Source of the DNA: RGIG3009 sp045578625
Lineage (GTDB): Bacteria > Bacillota > Clostridia > Oscillospirales > Acutalibacteraceae
Reading direction: 5' to 3'
DNA length: 22,422 nucleotides
Assembly: GCA_045578625.1 (NCBI GenBank)
Contig: JAZNKN010000044.1
Coordinates: 1 to 22,422, forward strand
In this document: positions 15,869 through 22,365 of the stretch, piece by piece
Layout of the letters: each line of letters opens with the position of its first letter
Position numbering within the stretch: the stretch's first letter is position 1
Made by a program: the position numbers and the translations under genes
Notes under the pieces: generated by a model
Seen by the model: only the letters and a program-made list of their open reading frames with translations
Database searches by the model: none
Told to the model about the DNA's origin: nothing

Positions 15869-16503
15869 TCATCGCGAGGGTGCGCCCAGCGCGAGGTCAT
15901 CAGGTAACGCTGACCTTTACCGACGGCGGCGAGGTCAGCATCGATAAGACTGTTTGGGAGGAATCCCCCTACGGGGTGGATTCCTCTTTGTCTGATGAGG
16001 AGCTGGAGGCGCTGCGCGCGGCTTCAGCGCGGCGGCGTGCGGAGAGCAAGGCGGTGTTTCTGCTTGCCAAGCGCGACCTGTCTCGGCACGAGTTGGAGCA
16101 AAAGTTGTGCCGCGAAAAGGGGCGCTACCACGCGGAAAACCGTCAGGCAGCGGCCGAGGCAGCCGCCAAAATGGAGCAGCTCGGCTACGTAAACGACGAA
16201 GCGTATGCCCGTCGGCTAGCCGAGCAATTTGTGCGTGTGAAGCTGTATCCGAAGCGGCGTGTCGTGGATGAGCTGACGCGCCGCGGCATCGACCGTGAGG
16301 TCGCTCGCGAAGCCACGGCCGCGGCAGAGGCGGACGAGGTGCAATTGGCTCTTGCTTTTCTTGAGAAAAAACGGTATACTGTACCTGAGAACACACAGGA
16401 ACTGCAGCGCATCGCTGGGGCGATGGCGCGGTATGGCTACGGCGCGGATGCCGTGCGCCGCGCGCTGTCCCTGTGGCAGGAAGAGGAATTGCCGGATGAG
16501 TAA
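15865..16503 (+). CDS. recX: Regulatory protein RecX
   Basis: A 212-residue RecA modulator that binds RecA filaments and limits their activity. Typical RecX traits are the three-helix repeats, including the segment RRRAESKAVFLLAKRDLSRHELEQKL, the segment AAAKMEQLGYVNDEAYARRLAEQFV and the basic KLYPKRRVVDELTRRGID motif. The gene starts with ATGA overlapping the recA stop by 4 bases, which couples their translation and matches the common recA-recX pairing. It overlaps rimO by 8 bases. Confidence 0.93.
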   Translation: MIIARVRPARGHQVTLTFTDGGEVSIDKTVWEESPYGVDSSLSDEELEALRAASARRRAESKAVFLLAKRDLSRHELEQKLCREKGRYHAENRQAAAEAAAKMEQLGYVNDEAYARRLAEQFVRVKLYPKRRVVDELTRRGIDREVAREATAAAEADEVQLALAFLEKKRYTVPENTQELQRIAGAMARYGYGADAVRRALSLWQEEELPDE

Positions 16504-17818
16504 AGTCGGAATGGTATCGCTGGGCTGTCCCAAAAACCAGATGGACGCCGAGCTGATGCTTGCCAAGCTGCACGACGCCGGTTTCACCATTACCGCCGAC
16601 AGCGGGATGGCGGACGTCGTGGTCATCAACACCTGCGGCTTCATTGAGGATGCCAAGCAGGAAGCCATTGAGAATATTTTGGAGTTTGCCAAGCTCAAGG
16701 AGGAGGGCCGCATCCGCGGTCTCGTTGTGACCGGATGTTTGGCGCAGCGCTATCAAGAGGAGCTGGCCCGCGAAATGCCGGAATGCGACGCGGTGCTGGG
16801 GCTTGGTGCCAACGGGGATATTGTGGAAGCGGTGCGAGCCGCTGAAAAGGGCGAGCGGATGGAGTCGTTCCCGCCGCTGTCCTGCTGGTCGCTGGACGGC
16901 GACCGTGTGCAGACCACGCCCTCCTATTTTGCGTATCTGCGCGTGGGGGACGGCTGCAATAACCGCTGTGCTTACTGTGCCATTCCGCTGATCCGCGGCG
17001 GTCTGCGCAGCCGCGCGATGGACGCGATCGTGGAGGAAGCGCGCTTGCTTTCGGCAAACGGCGTGAAGGAGCTGGTGCTGGTAGCGCAGGACACCACGCA
17101 GTACGGTCTGGATCTTGCCGGCCGTTCGCTGCTGCCGGAGCTGCTGGCCCGTCTGTGTGAGATCGAGGGCCTGTGTTGGATCCGCTTGCTGTACTGTTAT
17201 CCGGAGCATATCACCGAGGAGCTGTTGGACGTGATCGCCCGACAGGAAAAGGTGGTCAAGTATCTGGATATTCCGGTGCAGCACGCCAACGGACAGGTGC
17301 TGCGGGCGATGAACCGTCCGGGTGATCGTGACAGCCTGACAACGTTGATGAAGCACATTCGGGAGCGTATTCCGGAGATGGTGCTGCGTACCACCGTGAT
17401 GGTGGGCTTCCCCGGCGAGACCGAGGCGGCGTTTGAGGAACTGTGCGAGTTCGTTCGCGAGGTGAAGTTTGAGCGTCTGGGCTGCTTTGCCTTTTCACCG
17501 GAGGAGGGGACACCTGCCGCCGAGATGGCCGATCAGGTGCCGCAGGACGTCAAGGAGCGCCGCCGCGATATCGTCATGGAGCTGCAGACCCGCATTGCGG
17601 ACGCATACGGCGATGCGCAGGTGGGTAAAACGGTCACGGTGCTGGCCGAGGGCTTCGATCGGTACGCGCAGTGCTGGTTTGGACGTTCGGCTGCCGATGC
17701 GCCGGATATTGACCCGAAGGTGTTTTTCTCTACCGACCGACCGGTGCAGCCGGGAGACTGGGTGGAGGTTCGTATTACCGATCGTATAGATTGGGATCTG
17801 GTGGGGGAACGTATATGA
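16496..17818 (+). CDS. rimO: Ribosomal protein S12 methylthiotransferase RimO
   Basis: A 440-residue radical-SAM enzyme that methylthiolates the conserved aspartate of ribosomal protein S12. The N-terminal MTTase domain has Cys11 (SLGCPKNQ), Cys47 (INTCGF) and Cys81 (VTGCLAQR) for the auxiliary iron-sulfur cluster. The radical-SAM core has CNNRCAYC (Cys154, Cys158, Cys161), and a C-terminal TRAM domain follows. SLGCPKN and the IPLIRGGLRSR region favour RimO over MiaB or MtaB. The start codon lies inside recX with GAGGAA upstream. The gene overlaps pgsA by ATGA. Confidence 0.95.
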   Translation: MSKVGMVSLGCPKNQMDAELMLAKLHDAGFTITADSGMADVVVINTCGFIEDAKQEAIENILEFAKLKEEGRIRGLVVTGCLAQRYQEELAREMPECDAVLGLGANGDIVEAVRAAEKGERMESFPPLSCWSLDGDRVQTTPSYFAYLRVGDGCNNRCAYCAIPLIRGGLRSRAMDAIVEEARLLSANGVKELVLVAQDTTQYGLDLAGRSLLPELLARLCEIEGLCWIRLLYCYPEHITEELLDVIARQEKVVKYLDIPVQHANGQVLRAMNRPGDRDSLTTLMKHIRERIPEMVLRTTVMVGFPGETEAAFEELCEFVREVKFERLGCFAFSPEEGTPAAEMADQVPQDVKERRRDIVMELQTRIADAYGDAQVGKTVTVLAEGFDRYAQCWFGRSAADAPDIDPKVFFSTDRPVQPGDWVEVRITDRIDWDLVGERI

Positions 17819-18405
17819 ATTTGCCGAACAAACTGACCGTTGTACGCATCGTGCTGGCGCCGCTGTTTTTGCTGCTGACGCTGGTGGAGTTTCCGTTTCA
17901 TAATCTTGTGGCCGGCTTGGTGTTCGGTGCCGCGGCGCTGACCGATATGTTTGACGGCCGCATTGCGCGTGCGCAGGGGCTGATCACCAATCTGGGCAAG
18001 TTTTTGGATCCGTTGGCGGATAAGATGCTGACGACCGCGGCGTTCTTGTCCTTCCTTGCTACCGGTCATCTGGACGTGTGGGCGCTGATGGTGGTGCTGA
18101 CGCGTGAGTTTATGGTGACCTCGGTGCGGCTGCTTGCCGCCAAGGACGGCACCGTGATCGCGGCCAATATCTGGGGTAAACTGAAAACGGTGATGCAGTT
18201 TGTGGCGATCTTGGTCGAGCTGGCGGCGCTGGAGTTTGCCAGCTGGCAGAACACGCTGCTGTCCGCGTTCGATCTGCCCGATCTGCTGTTCCAAGTGCCG
18301 CTGACCGTCGGCTACGTGCTGCTGTGGATCTCGGTGGTGCTGACCGCGACCTCCGGTGTGCAATACGTGTGGGGTCATCGCCATTACTTCAAAGGCGAAA
18401 AATAA
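17815..18405 (+). CDS. pgsA: CDP-diacylglycerol--glycerol-3-phosphate 3-phosphatidyltransferase PgsA
   Basis: A 196-residue membrane enzyme that makes phosphatidylglycerol phosphate from CDP-diacylglycerol and glycerol-3-phosphate, the committed step to phosphatidylglycerol and cardiolipin. The CDP-alcohol phosphotransferase signature DG-x2-AR-x8-G-x3-D-x3-D is present as FDGRIARAQGLITNLGKFLD followed by PLADK. Several hydrophobic helices surround it. The start at 17815 (MNLPNKLTVVR) is supported by a GGGGGA site and the 4-base ATGA overlap with rimO. It is the last gene of the recA operon. No terminator is visible before the next promoter. Confidence 0.94.
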   Translation: MNLPNKLTVVRIVLAPLFLLLTLVEFPFHNLVAGLVFGAAALTDMFDGRIARAQGLITNLGKFLDPLADKMLTTAAFLSFLATGHLDVWALMVVLTREFMVTSVRLLAAKDGTVIAANIWGKLKTVMQFVAILVELAALEFASWQNTLLSAFDLPDLLFQVPLTVGYVLLWISVVLTATSGVQYVWGHRHYFKGEK

Positions 18406-18427
18406 GGGTGGATTTTTTTGAAAAGTC

Positions 18428-18436
18428 TGCTATAAT
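18428..18436 (+). promoter_or_regulatory. Extended -10 promoter of the cysE-cysS T-box operon
   Basis: TGCTATAAT is a perfect extended -10 element (TGn plus TATAAT). No good -35 exists at 16-18 bases upstream, which is usual for this promoter class. The start of transcription is expected near 18443. Confidence 0.65.
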
Positions 18437-18442
18437 AGGAAT

Positions 18443-18683
18443 GTGACATGCGTGGATCGGGAGAAGTACCCGTGCGTGACCCACAGCAGAGAGAAAGCGT
18501 CGTCGGCTGAAAGCGCTTTCGGTGGGGCGGCGGCGAAATGCACCCGTGAGCAGGCAGGGGGAACGGCTGCGGCCCGGTATCTCTGTCCGGAAGCCGCCGT
18601 TATCGGCCATTGAGTGAAACGCGAAGTGGAACCGTGCGATCTGCACCTTCGCCGCGCCTGAGGGCGTGGTGAAGGTGTTTTTT
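18443..18683 (+). ncRNA. T-box riboswitch leader, cysteine specific
   Basis: The leader has the ordered T-box marks: a loop-E segment AGAAGTAC near 18462-18469, the AGAGAG bulge at 18488-18493, a specifier loop GAAA-TGC with the Cys codon TGC at 18539-18541, the T-box sequence AAGTGGAACCGTGCG at 18624-18638, and a terminator. In TGGA the last A would pair with a U discriminator base, as in tRNA-Cys. Uncharged tRNA-Cys should stabilise the antiterminator, in which GAAG and GTGC pair with GCAC and CTTC, and allow transcription of cysE-cysS. The downstream genes agree with this specificity. Confidence 0.92.
18644..18683 (+). terminator. T-box regulated terminator
   Basis: The 15-bp stem CACCTTCGCCGCGCC/GGCGTGGTGAAGGTG (two G-U pairs) has a 4-base loop and is followed by six T residues. 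The left arm also pairs in the alternative antiterminator. Confidence 0.88.
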
Positions 18684-18686
18684 GTT

Positions 18687-18876
18687 GGGGTTGTGCGAGG
18701 AGACCCCGCCCCTACGGTGCAGCAATGGGATCGTGCGGAATTTGGCGGGCGGGCGCAGAGGCCCGCCCCTACGGTGCTGCAACGGGGTCGTGCGAGGGAA
18801 TCCCTCCGTCGGGCATTCGCCCGGCACCTCCCCTAATAGGGGAGGCATATATGGCCCCCTACAAGGGGAGGCTTAT
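18687..18876. repeat. Mosaic palindromic repeat between T-box and cysE
   Basis: Modules in order: a CCCCGCCCCTAC piece, GGGCGGGC/GCCCGCCC (near 18745-18770), GTCGGGC/GCCCGGC, CCTCCCCT/AGGGGAGG and a rearranged GGCCCCCTAC-AAGGGGAGGCTTAT end. It fills the stretch between the regulated terminator and the start of cysE. Its last module supplies AAGGGGAGG at 18863-18871, a strong ribosome binding site for an in-frame ATG at 18878. Confidence 0.85.
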
Positions 18877-18907
18877 TATGATCCCATACCATAGGATGGT
18901 GAGAGAT

Positions 18908-19543
18908 ATGTTTGAGCGATACAAAGAGGATATTGCGGTGATCCGAGAAAAGGATCCCGCAGCGCGGTCGACATTGGAGATCGTGCTGCTGTACAACGGG
19001 TTTAAGGCGGTGCGGTCGTACCGCAAGGCGAACTGGTGCTATCGGCACGGGTTTAAGTTTTTGGCGCGGTGGATCTCACAGCGATGCGTGCGCCGCACGG
19101 GCATTGAGATCCATCCCGGTGCCACCATCGGGCGGCGGTTGTTTATCGACCACGGTACGGGGGTGGTCATCGGTGAGACGACCATCATCGGTGACGATTG
19201 CACGTTGTATCAGGGTGTGACGCTGGGTGGTACCGGTAAGGATACCGGCAAGCGCCATCCGACCCTCGGCAATCACGTGATGGTGGGTGCCGGTGCAAAG
19301 GTGCTGGGGCCCATCGTGATCCACGATAACTCCCGCATCGCCGCCGGTGCGGTGGTGCTGACCGAGATCCCTGAAAACGCAACCGCCGTCGGTGTGCCGG
19401 CGCGGGTTGTACGTGTGGGCGGTCAGAAGGTCGTGGATCAGTTGGATCAGGTACACGTGCCCGATCCGCTGTCGCAGGAGATCGAGGCGCTGAAAGCGCG
19501 CCTTTCACTATTGGAGAACCAAGCAAAGGAGACAGAAGCATGA
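18908..19543 (+). CDS. cysE: Serine O-acetyltransferase CysE
   Basis: 211 residues from this start. It acetylates L-serine with acetyl-CoA to O-acetylserine, the direct precursor of cysteine, in the cytoplasm as a trimer or hexamer. The helical N-terminus (MFERYKEDIAVIREKDPAARS) is typical of the short Gram-positive CysE. The left-handed beta-helix hexapeptide repeats follow, with catalytic His82 (FIDHGTGVVIG) and His117 (GKRHPTLG) and the GGTGKDTG loop. Family similarity begins at MFER, so I chose 18908. An in-frame ATG at 18878 adds ten residues and has a better ribosome binding site, but that site lies in the repeat. The gene overlaps cysS by 4 bases and is under T-box control. Confidence 0.93.
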   Translation: MFERYKEDIAVIREKDPAARSTLEIVLLYNGFKAVRSYRKANWCYRHGFKFLARWISQRCVRRTGIEIHPGATIGRRLFIDHGTGVVIGETTIIGDDCTLYQGVTLGGTGKDTGKRHPTLGNHVMVGAGAKVLGPIVIHDNSRIAAGAVVLTEIPENATAVGVPARVVRVGGQKVVDQLDQVHVPDPLSQEIEALKARLSLLENQAKETEA

Positions 19544-20934
19544 GAATCTACAACACGATGGCCCGCGACAAGGAGGAACTTGTCACGTTGGAGGACGGCG
19601 TCGTCCGCATTTATGCCTGCGGCCCGACGGTGTATAATTATATTCACATTGGTAACGCGCGCCCGCTGTGCGTGTTTGACGTGCTGCGGCGGTATCTGGA
19701 GTGGCGCGGCTGGGACGTGCGGTTCGTGCAGAACTTTACTGACATTGACGACAAGATCATCCGCCGTGCCAACGAGGAGGGCGTGGACTACAAGACCATC
19801 TCCGAGCGGTATATCGAGGAGTTTAAGGTGGATGCCAAGGGTCTCGGCGTGCGCGAAGCCACGGTGCATCCGCGGGCGACCCAGGAGATGGACGAGATCA
19901 TTGATATTATCCGCACGCTGGAGGAGAAGGGCTACGCCTACCGTGCCGACAACGGTGATGTGTATTTCCGCACGCGGCGCGATGCCGGTTACGGCAAGCT
20001 GTCGCATCAGCCCATTGACGATCTGGAGTCGGGCGCACGCATCGGCATCGGTGAGGAAAAAGAGGACGCGCTGGATTTCGCGCTCTGGAAGGCCGCCAAG
20101 CCCGGCGAGCCGTTCTGGCCCTCGCCTTGGAGTGACGGTCGTCCCGGCTGGCACATCGAATGCTCCGCCATGGCACGGCGGTATCTGGGTCAGTCCATCG
20201 ATATCCATTGCGGCGGTCAGGATCTCATCTTCCCGCACCATGAAAACGAGGTGGCGCAGAGCGAATGCTGCAACGAAGCGCCCTTTGCCCGCTATTGGAT
20301 GCACAACGGCTACATCAACGTGGACAACAAGAAGATGTCGAAGTCGCTTGGTAACTTCTTTACGGTGCGTGACGTGGCGGAGAAGTTTGGGTATGAGCCG
20401 ATCCGCTTTTTCCTGATCTCCTCGTCCTATCGCAGCCCCATCAACTACAACGACGAGAGCATTGAGCAGGCGACCGCCGCACTGGAGCGGTTGTACAACT
20501 GCCGTAACGGTCTGGAATTTGCGCTGAAAAACGCGCCAGCCGGCGAGGTCGATGCCGCGGTGACGGCGTTCTGCGACAAGCGGCGCGAGCAGTTCATTGC
20601 CGCGATGGACGACGATCTGAACACGGCAGATGCGATCGCTGCGCTGTTTGAGTTGGCCAAGGATTGCAACCGCATGGTGGCGGGTCAGCCCACGGCGGGC
20701 AGCTGTGAGGCGGCGCTGAAGGTGTTTAACGAGCTGGCCGACGTGCTGGGTCTGTTGTACAGCCGTGCCGCCGAGGGCGAGGACGACAGCGCCATTGAGG
20801 CGATGATCGAGGCGCGCGCCAAGGCAAGAGCCGAAAAGAACTGGGCCGAGTCCGACCGTATCCGTGACGAGCTCAAGGCGATGGGCATTGTCGTGGAGGA
20901 TACGCCGCAGGGTATGAAATGGCATCGTGCGTGA
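19540..20934 (+). CDS. cysS: Cysteine--tRNA ligase CysS
   Basis: A 464-residue class I aminoacyl-tRNA synthetase that joins cysteine to tRNA-Cys using ATP. The HIGH-type motif HIGN is at residues 36-39 within CGPTVYNYIHIGNARP (Cys27 is a zinc ligand). The further zinc-site segments IECSAMA and FPHHENEVAQSE and the KMSKS motif at 265-269 are present, with a helical anticodon-binding tail. Length is normal. AAAGGAG at 19525-19531 lies 8 bases before the ATG, which overlaps the cysE stop. The shared T-box senses the substrate tRNA of this enzyme. Confidence 0.97.
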   Translation: MRIYNTMARDKEELVTLEDGVVRIYACGPTVYNYIHIGNARPLCVFDVLRRYLEWRGWDVRFVQNFTDIDDKIIRRANEEGVDYKTISERYIEEFKVDAKGLGVREATVHPRATQEMDEIIDIIRTLEEKGYAYRADNGDVYFRTRRDAGYGKLSHQPIDDLESGARIGIGEEKEDALDFALWKAAKPGEPFWPSPWSDGRPGWHIECSAMARRYLGQSIDIHCGGQDLIFPHHENEVAQSECCNEAPFARYWMHNGYINVDNKKMSKSLGNFFTVRDVAEKFGYEPIRFFLISSSYRSPINYNDESIEQATAALERLYNCRNGLEFALKNAPAGEVDAAVTAFCDKRREQFIAAMDDDLNTADAIAALFELAKDCNRMVAGQPTAGSCEAALKVFNELADVLGLLYSRAAEGEDDSAIEAMIEARAKARAEKNWAESDRIRDELKAMGIVVEDTPQGMKWHRA

Positions 20935-20984
20935 ATAGACGATTGACGGCGGGGCAGACTATCCCGTGAAAAGGGGGAGTTGCG

Positions 20985-21197
20985 ATGCTGTCGAAGGCAG
21001 AGTCTATCACGATGAAATTGGACGGCGTTCACGACGCCGCCACCCGAAAGGCAGCGGCGCAGGTGCTGCGCGAATTGCCGGGTGTCCGGTCGGTGTCTGT
21101 CCGGCAGGACGCGGCAAATGTCACCTTTTTTCCGAACAAGACCACCGTGCCGCAAATGACAGCGGCGCTCGATCGGGCGGGGTTTTCCGTGATATGA
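20985..21197 (+). CDS. HMA-fold small protein lacking the metal-binding CxxC
   Basis: 70 residues with the beta-alpha-beta-beta-alpha-beta rhythm of heavy-metal-associated domains: SITMKLDGVHDAATRKAAAQ, then LRELPGVRSVSVRQDAANVT and a last helix-strand TVPQMTAALDRAGFSVI. In copper chaperones the first loop is MxCxxC; here it is LDGVHDAAT with no cysteine in the whole protein, so copper binding by that route is excluded. AAGGGGGAG at 20971-20979 supports the ATG at 20985. It follows cysS after 50 bases, and a terminator begins at its stop codon. It may be a metal-independent HMA-like protein of unknown role. Confidence 0.65.
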   Translation: MLSKAESITMKLDGVHDAATRKAAAQVLRELPGVRSVSVRQDAANVTFFPNKTTVPQMTAALDRAGFSVI

Positions 21198-21233
21198 AAA
21201 AAACGCGTACAGCGAGGGCTATACGCGTTTTTT
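21197..21233 (+). terminator. Rho-independent terminator, repeat element copy 1
   Basis: AAAAAACGCGTA (21198-21209) pairs perfectly with TACGCGTTTTTT (21222-21233), so it can work in both directions. The 51-bp stretch 21199-21249 recurs at 22202-22252 with two substitutions. Confidence 0.85.
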
Positions 21234-21255
21234 GGTTTTGGGATGGGGTTCGTTC

Positions 21256-21323
21256 GCGGCCTTGTGCTCAAGGAAATCGGCAAAAAACGGCACATCGGCG
21301 GCTCACTTGCCAACCAAGGCCGC
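21256..21323. repeat. Perfect 9-bp inverted repeat with a 50-base spacer
   Basis: GCGGCCTTG at 21256-21264 and CAAGGCCGC at 21315-21323. No coding gene is supported between 21234 and 21585. This may be part of a structured RNA or a degraded element; I cannot identify it. Confidence 0.35.
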
Positions 21324-21360
21324 GCAGTACCAAACGGCTGCTCTTGGTTTGTGCCGAAAT

Positions 21361-21408
21361 CCCCCAGTCGCGGACAAGCCGCGACAGCCCCCTTAATAAG
21401 GGGGCTGT
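21361..21408. repeat. Mosaic repeat core in inverted orientation
   Basis: CCCCCAGTC, the hairpin GTCGCGG/CCGCGAC (21367-21385) and the 12-bp palindrome ACAGCCCCCTTA/TAAGGGGGCTGT (21384-21408) correspond to the reverse complement of the AGCCCCCTC...GACTGGGGG core seen in the other copies. Confidence 0.7.
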
Positions 21409-21473
21409 GAAATGCCGCCCTCATGGGAGGAGACGTGCGTCGGGGCATTGAGGGGGAGCCTATGGTGAGATCG

Positions 21474-21562
21474 TGTGTTGGCGGGAGGGCGCAGAGGCCC
21501 TCCCCTACAAAAGTAATAATGAGATCATACAGATCATGGCGGACGACCAGTGGTCGCCCGTA
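21474..21562. repeat. Further mosaic repeat modules
   Basis: A GGGAGGGC/GCCCTCCC hairpin ending in CCCCTAC at about 21508, then a second hairpin GGACGACCAGTGGTCGCCC near 21542-21560. Both lie downstream of the 3' end of the minus-strand gene. Confidence 0.55.
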
Positions 21563-21585
21563 AGGATCGTGCGGGTTTGCGGGTG

Positions 21586-21864
21586 TCAGGTTTCTAGGGG
21601 CAGGTTCATTTGCAGTGTTTCGGAGACAAGCTTTCCTCCCAGACGGAATCCATAAGCAAAGGTTTCGCGCTCAACGATGCTGTACATTTCCGTAACGCAG
21701 TCATCAAACGCTTCAAACGCTTCCTTCTGCTCCGGTGTTAAGGTCTCGCACAGCCGCTTGCGGTTTTGTTCGATCCGTTTCAGTATATGACGGAGTTCCG
21801 CGTTGTTTGCGGTGCACTGTTCCTGCGGATGGATGTTGCCGTACCAAAGGTGTTCGAGTAACAA
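21586..21864 (-). CDS. DUF6809-like small protein
   Basis: 92 residues from a TTG start. The patterns LEHLWYGNIHPQE at the N-terminus and ERETFAYGFRLGGKLVSE near the C-terminus match, from memory, the short Firmicutes family DUF6809, often found near accessory or phage-derived genes; its function is unknown. The middle is a charged helix with LTPEQKEAFEAFDDC. AAGGAG at 21879-21874 lies 9 bases before the TTG, which argues against the upstream ATG at 21921 that would overlap the promoter. This is the only minus-strand gene in the window. It diverges from the XRE regulator. Confidence 0.7.
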   Translation of the reverse strand: MLLEHLWYGNIHPQEQCTANNAELRHILKRIEQNRKRLCETLTPEQKEAFEAFDDCVTEMYSIVERETFAYGFRLGGKLVSETLQMNLPLET

Positions 21865-21899
21865 GACAGATCTCTCCTTATAAACGGTTGCCTGTCTAT

Positions 21900-21928
21900 A
21901 TTTTACACCTAATAGGCGCAAAAGTCAA
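21900..21928 (-). promoter_or_regulatory. Sigma-A promoter of the DUF6809-like gene
   Basis: On the minus strand, TTGACT (21928-21923) and TAAAAT (21905-21900) are separated by 17 bases. Both boxes are near consensus. Confidence 0.75.
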
Positions 21929-21938
21929 TACAACTTTT
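21920..21938. promoter_or_regulatory. Candidate operator between the divergent genes
   Basis: AAAAGT-N7-ACTTTT is a perfect 6-bp inverted repeat that covers the -35 of the minus-strand promoter. Outer arms TTTACACC (21902-21909) and GGTGTGAA (21940-21947) form a second imperfect inverted repeat around it. The adjacent XRE protein is the natural candidate to bind; this is inference. Confidence 0.4.
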
Positions 21939-21980
21939 CGGTGTGAATTAAAATGGTAATAATAAAAGGAGGGAAGCCTT

Positions 21981-22193
21981 GTGTATCGAATCAAAGAGTT
22001 GCGCGAGGATCACGATCTGAGCCAGTCCGAAATTGCCCGGGTTTTGAAAACCACACAGCAGCAGTACAGCAAGATCGAAACAGGGCGGTCTGATATCAGT
22101 GGTGAGAAATTAAAATTGTTGGCTGAATATTACAACGTATCCGTGGATTACATTTTGGGTCTGCCGCAGGGGATGCCATATCCCAAACGGTAG
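21981..22193 (+). CDS. XRE-family helix-turn-helix regulator
   Basis: 70 residues, essentially one Cro/cI-type DNA-binding domain: YRIKELREDHDLSQSEIARV, then LKTTQQQYSKIETGRSDIS and a last part KLKLLAEYYNVSVDYILGLP. The helix-turn-helix is about residues 15-37. It has no effector or peptidase domain, so it likely acts as a dimeric repressor. The GTG start is supported by AAAGGAGGG at 21965-21973. It diverges from the DUF6809-like gene across 116 bases and probably controls that region. A terminator of the duplicated type begins 8 bases after the stop. Confidence 0.9.
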   Translation: MYRIKELREDHDLSQSEIARVLKTTQQQYSKIETGRSDISGEKLKLLAEYYNVSVDYILGLPQGMPYPKR

Positions 22194-22201
22194 GATGGAT
22201 G

Positions 22202-22236
22202 AAAAACGCGTACAGCGAGGGCTGTACGCGTTTTTT
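22202..22236 (+). terminator. Rho-independent terminator, repeat element copy 2
   Basis: A perfect stem AAAAACGCGTACAG/CTGTACGCGTTTTT with loop CGAGGG ends in a T run. It is nearly identical to the element at 21199-21249. One of the two substitutions restores a C-G pair that is C-A in the other copy. Confidence 0.88.
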
Positions 22237-22337
22237 GGTTTTGGAATGGGGTGAGTGTGGCGGGGTGTGGTAAAGCTTGTGCGCAACTTGCCGCAACGGT
22301 GATATGGCAAACAACACCAAGTCCGTGCGCTGCGGCA

Positions 22338-22365
22338 CCTCCTTTCTGCACGCGCAGAAAGGAGG
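22338..22365. repeat. Perfect 12-bp inverted repeat near the window end
   Basis: CCTCCTTTCTGC and GCAGAAAGGAGG flank the loop ACGC. It is followed by a smaller hairpin GGACCC/GGGTCC near 22381-22398. No T-tract follows on the + strand. The tail 22253-22422 holds no supported gene. Confidence 0.6.

Noticed and set aside
18418..18436. TTGAAA at 18418-18423 as the -35 of the T-box promoter
   Set aside because: It is only 7 bases from the TATAAT; the extended -10 explains the promoter better.
14666..20925. Long minus-strand frames opposite recA, rimO, pgsA and cysS
   Set aside because: All are antisense shadows of genes with intact catalytic motifs.
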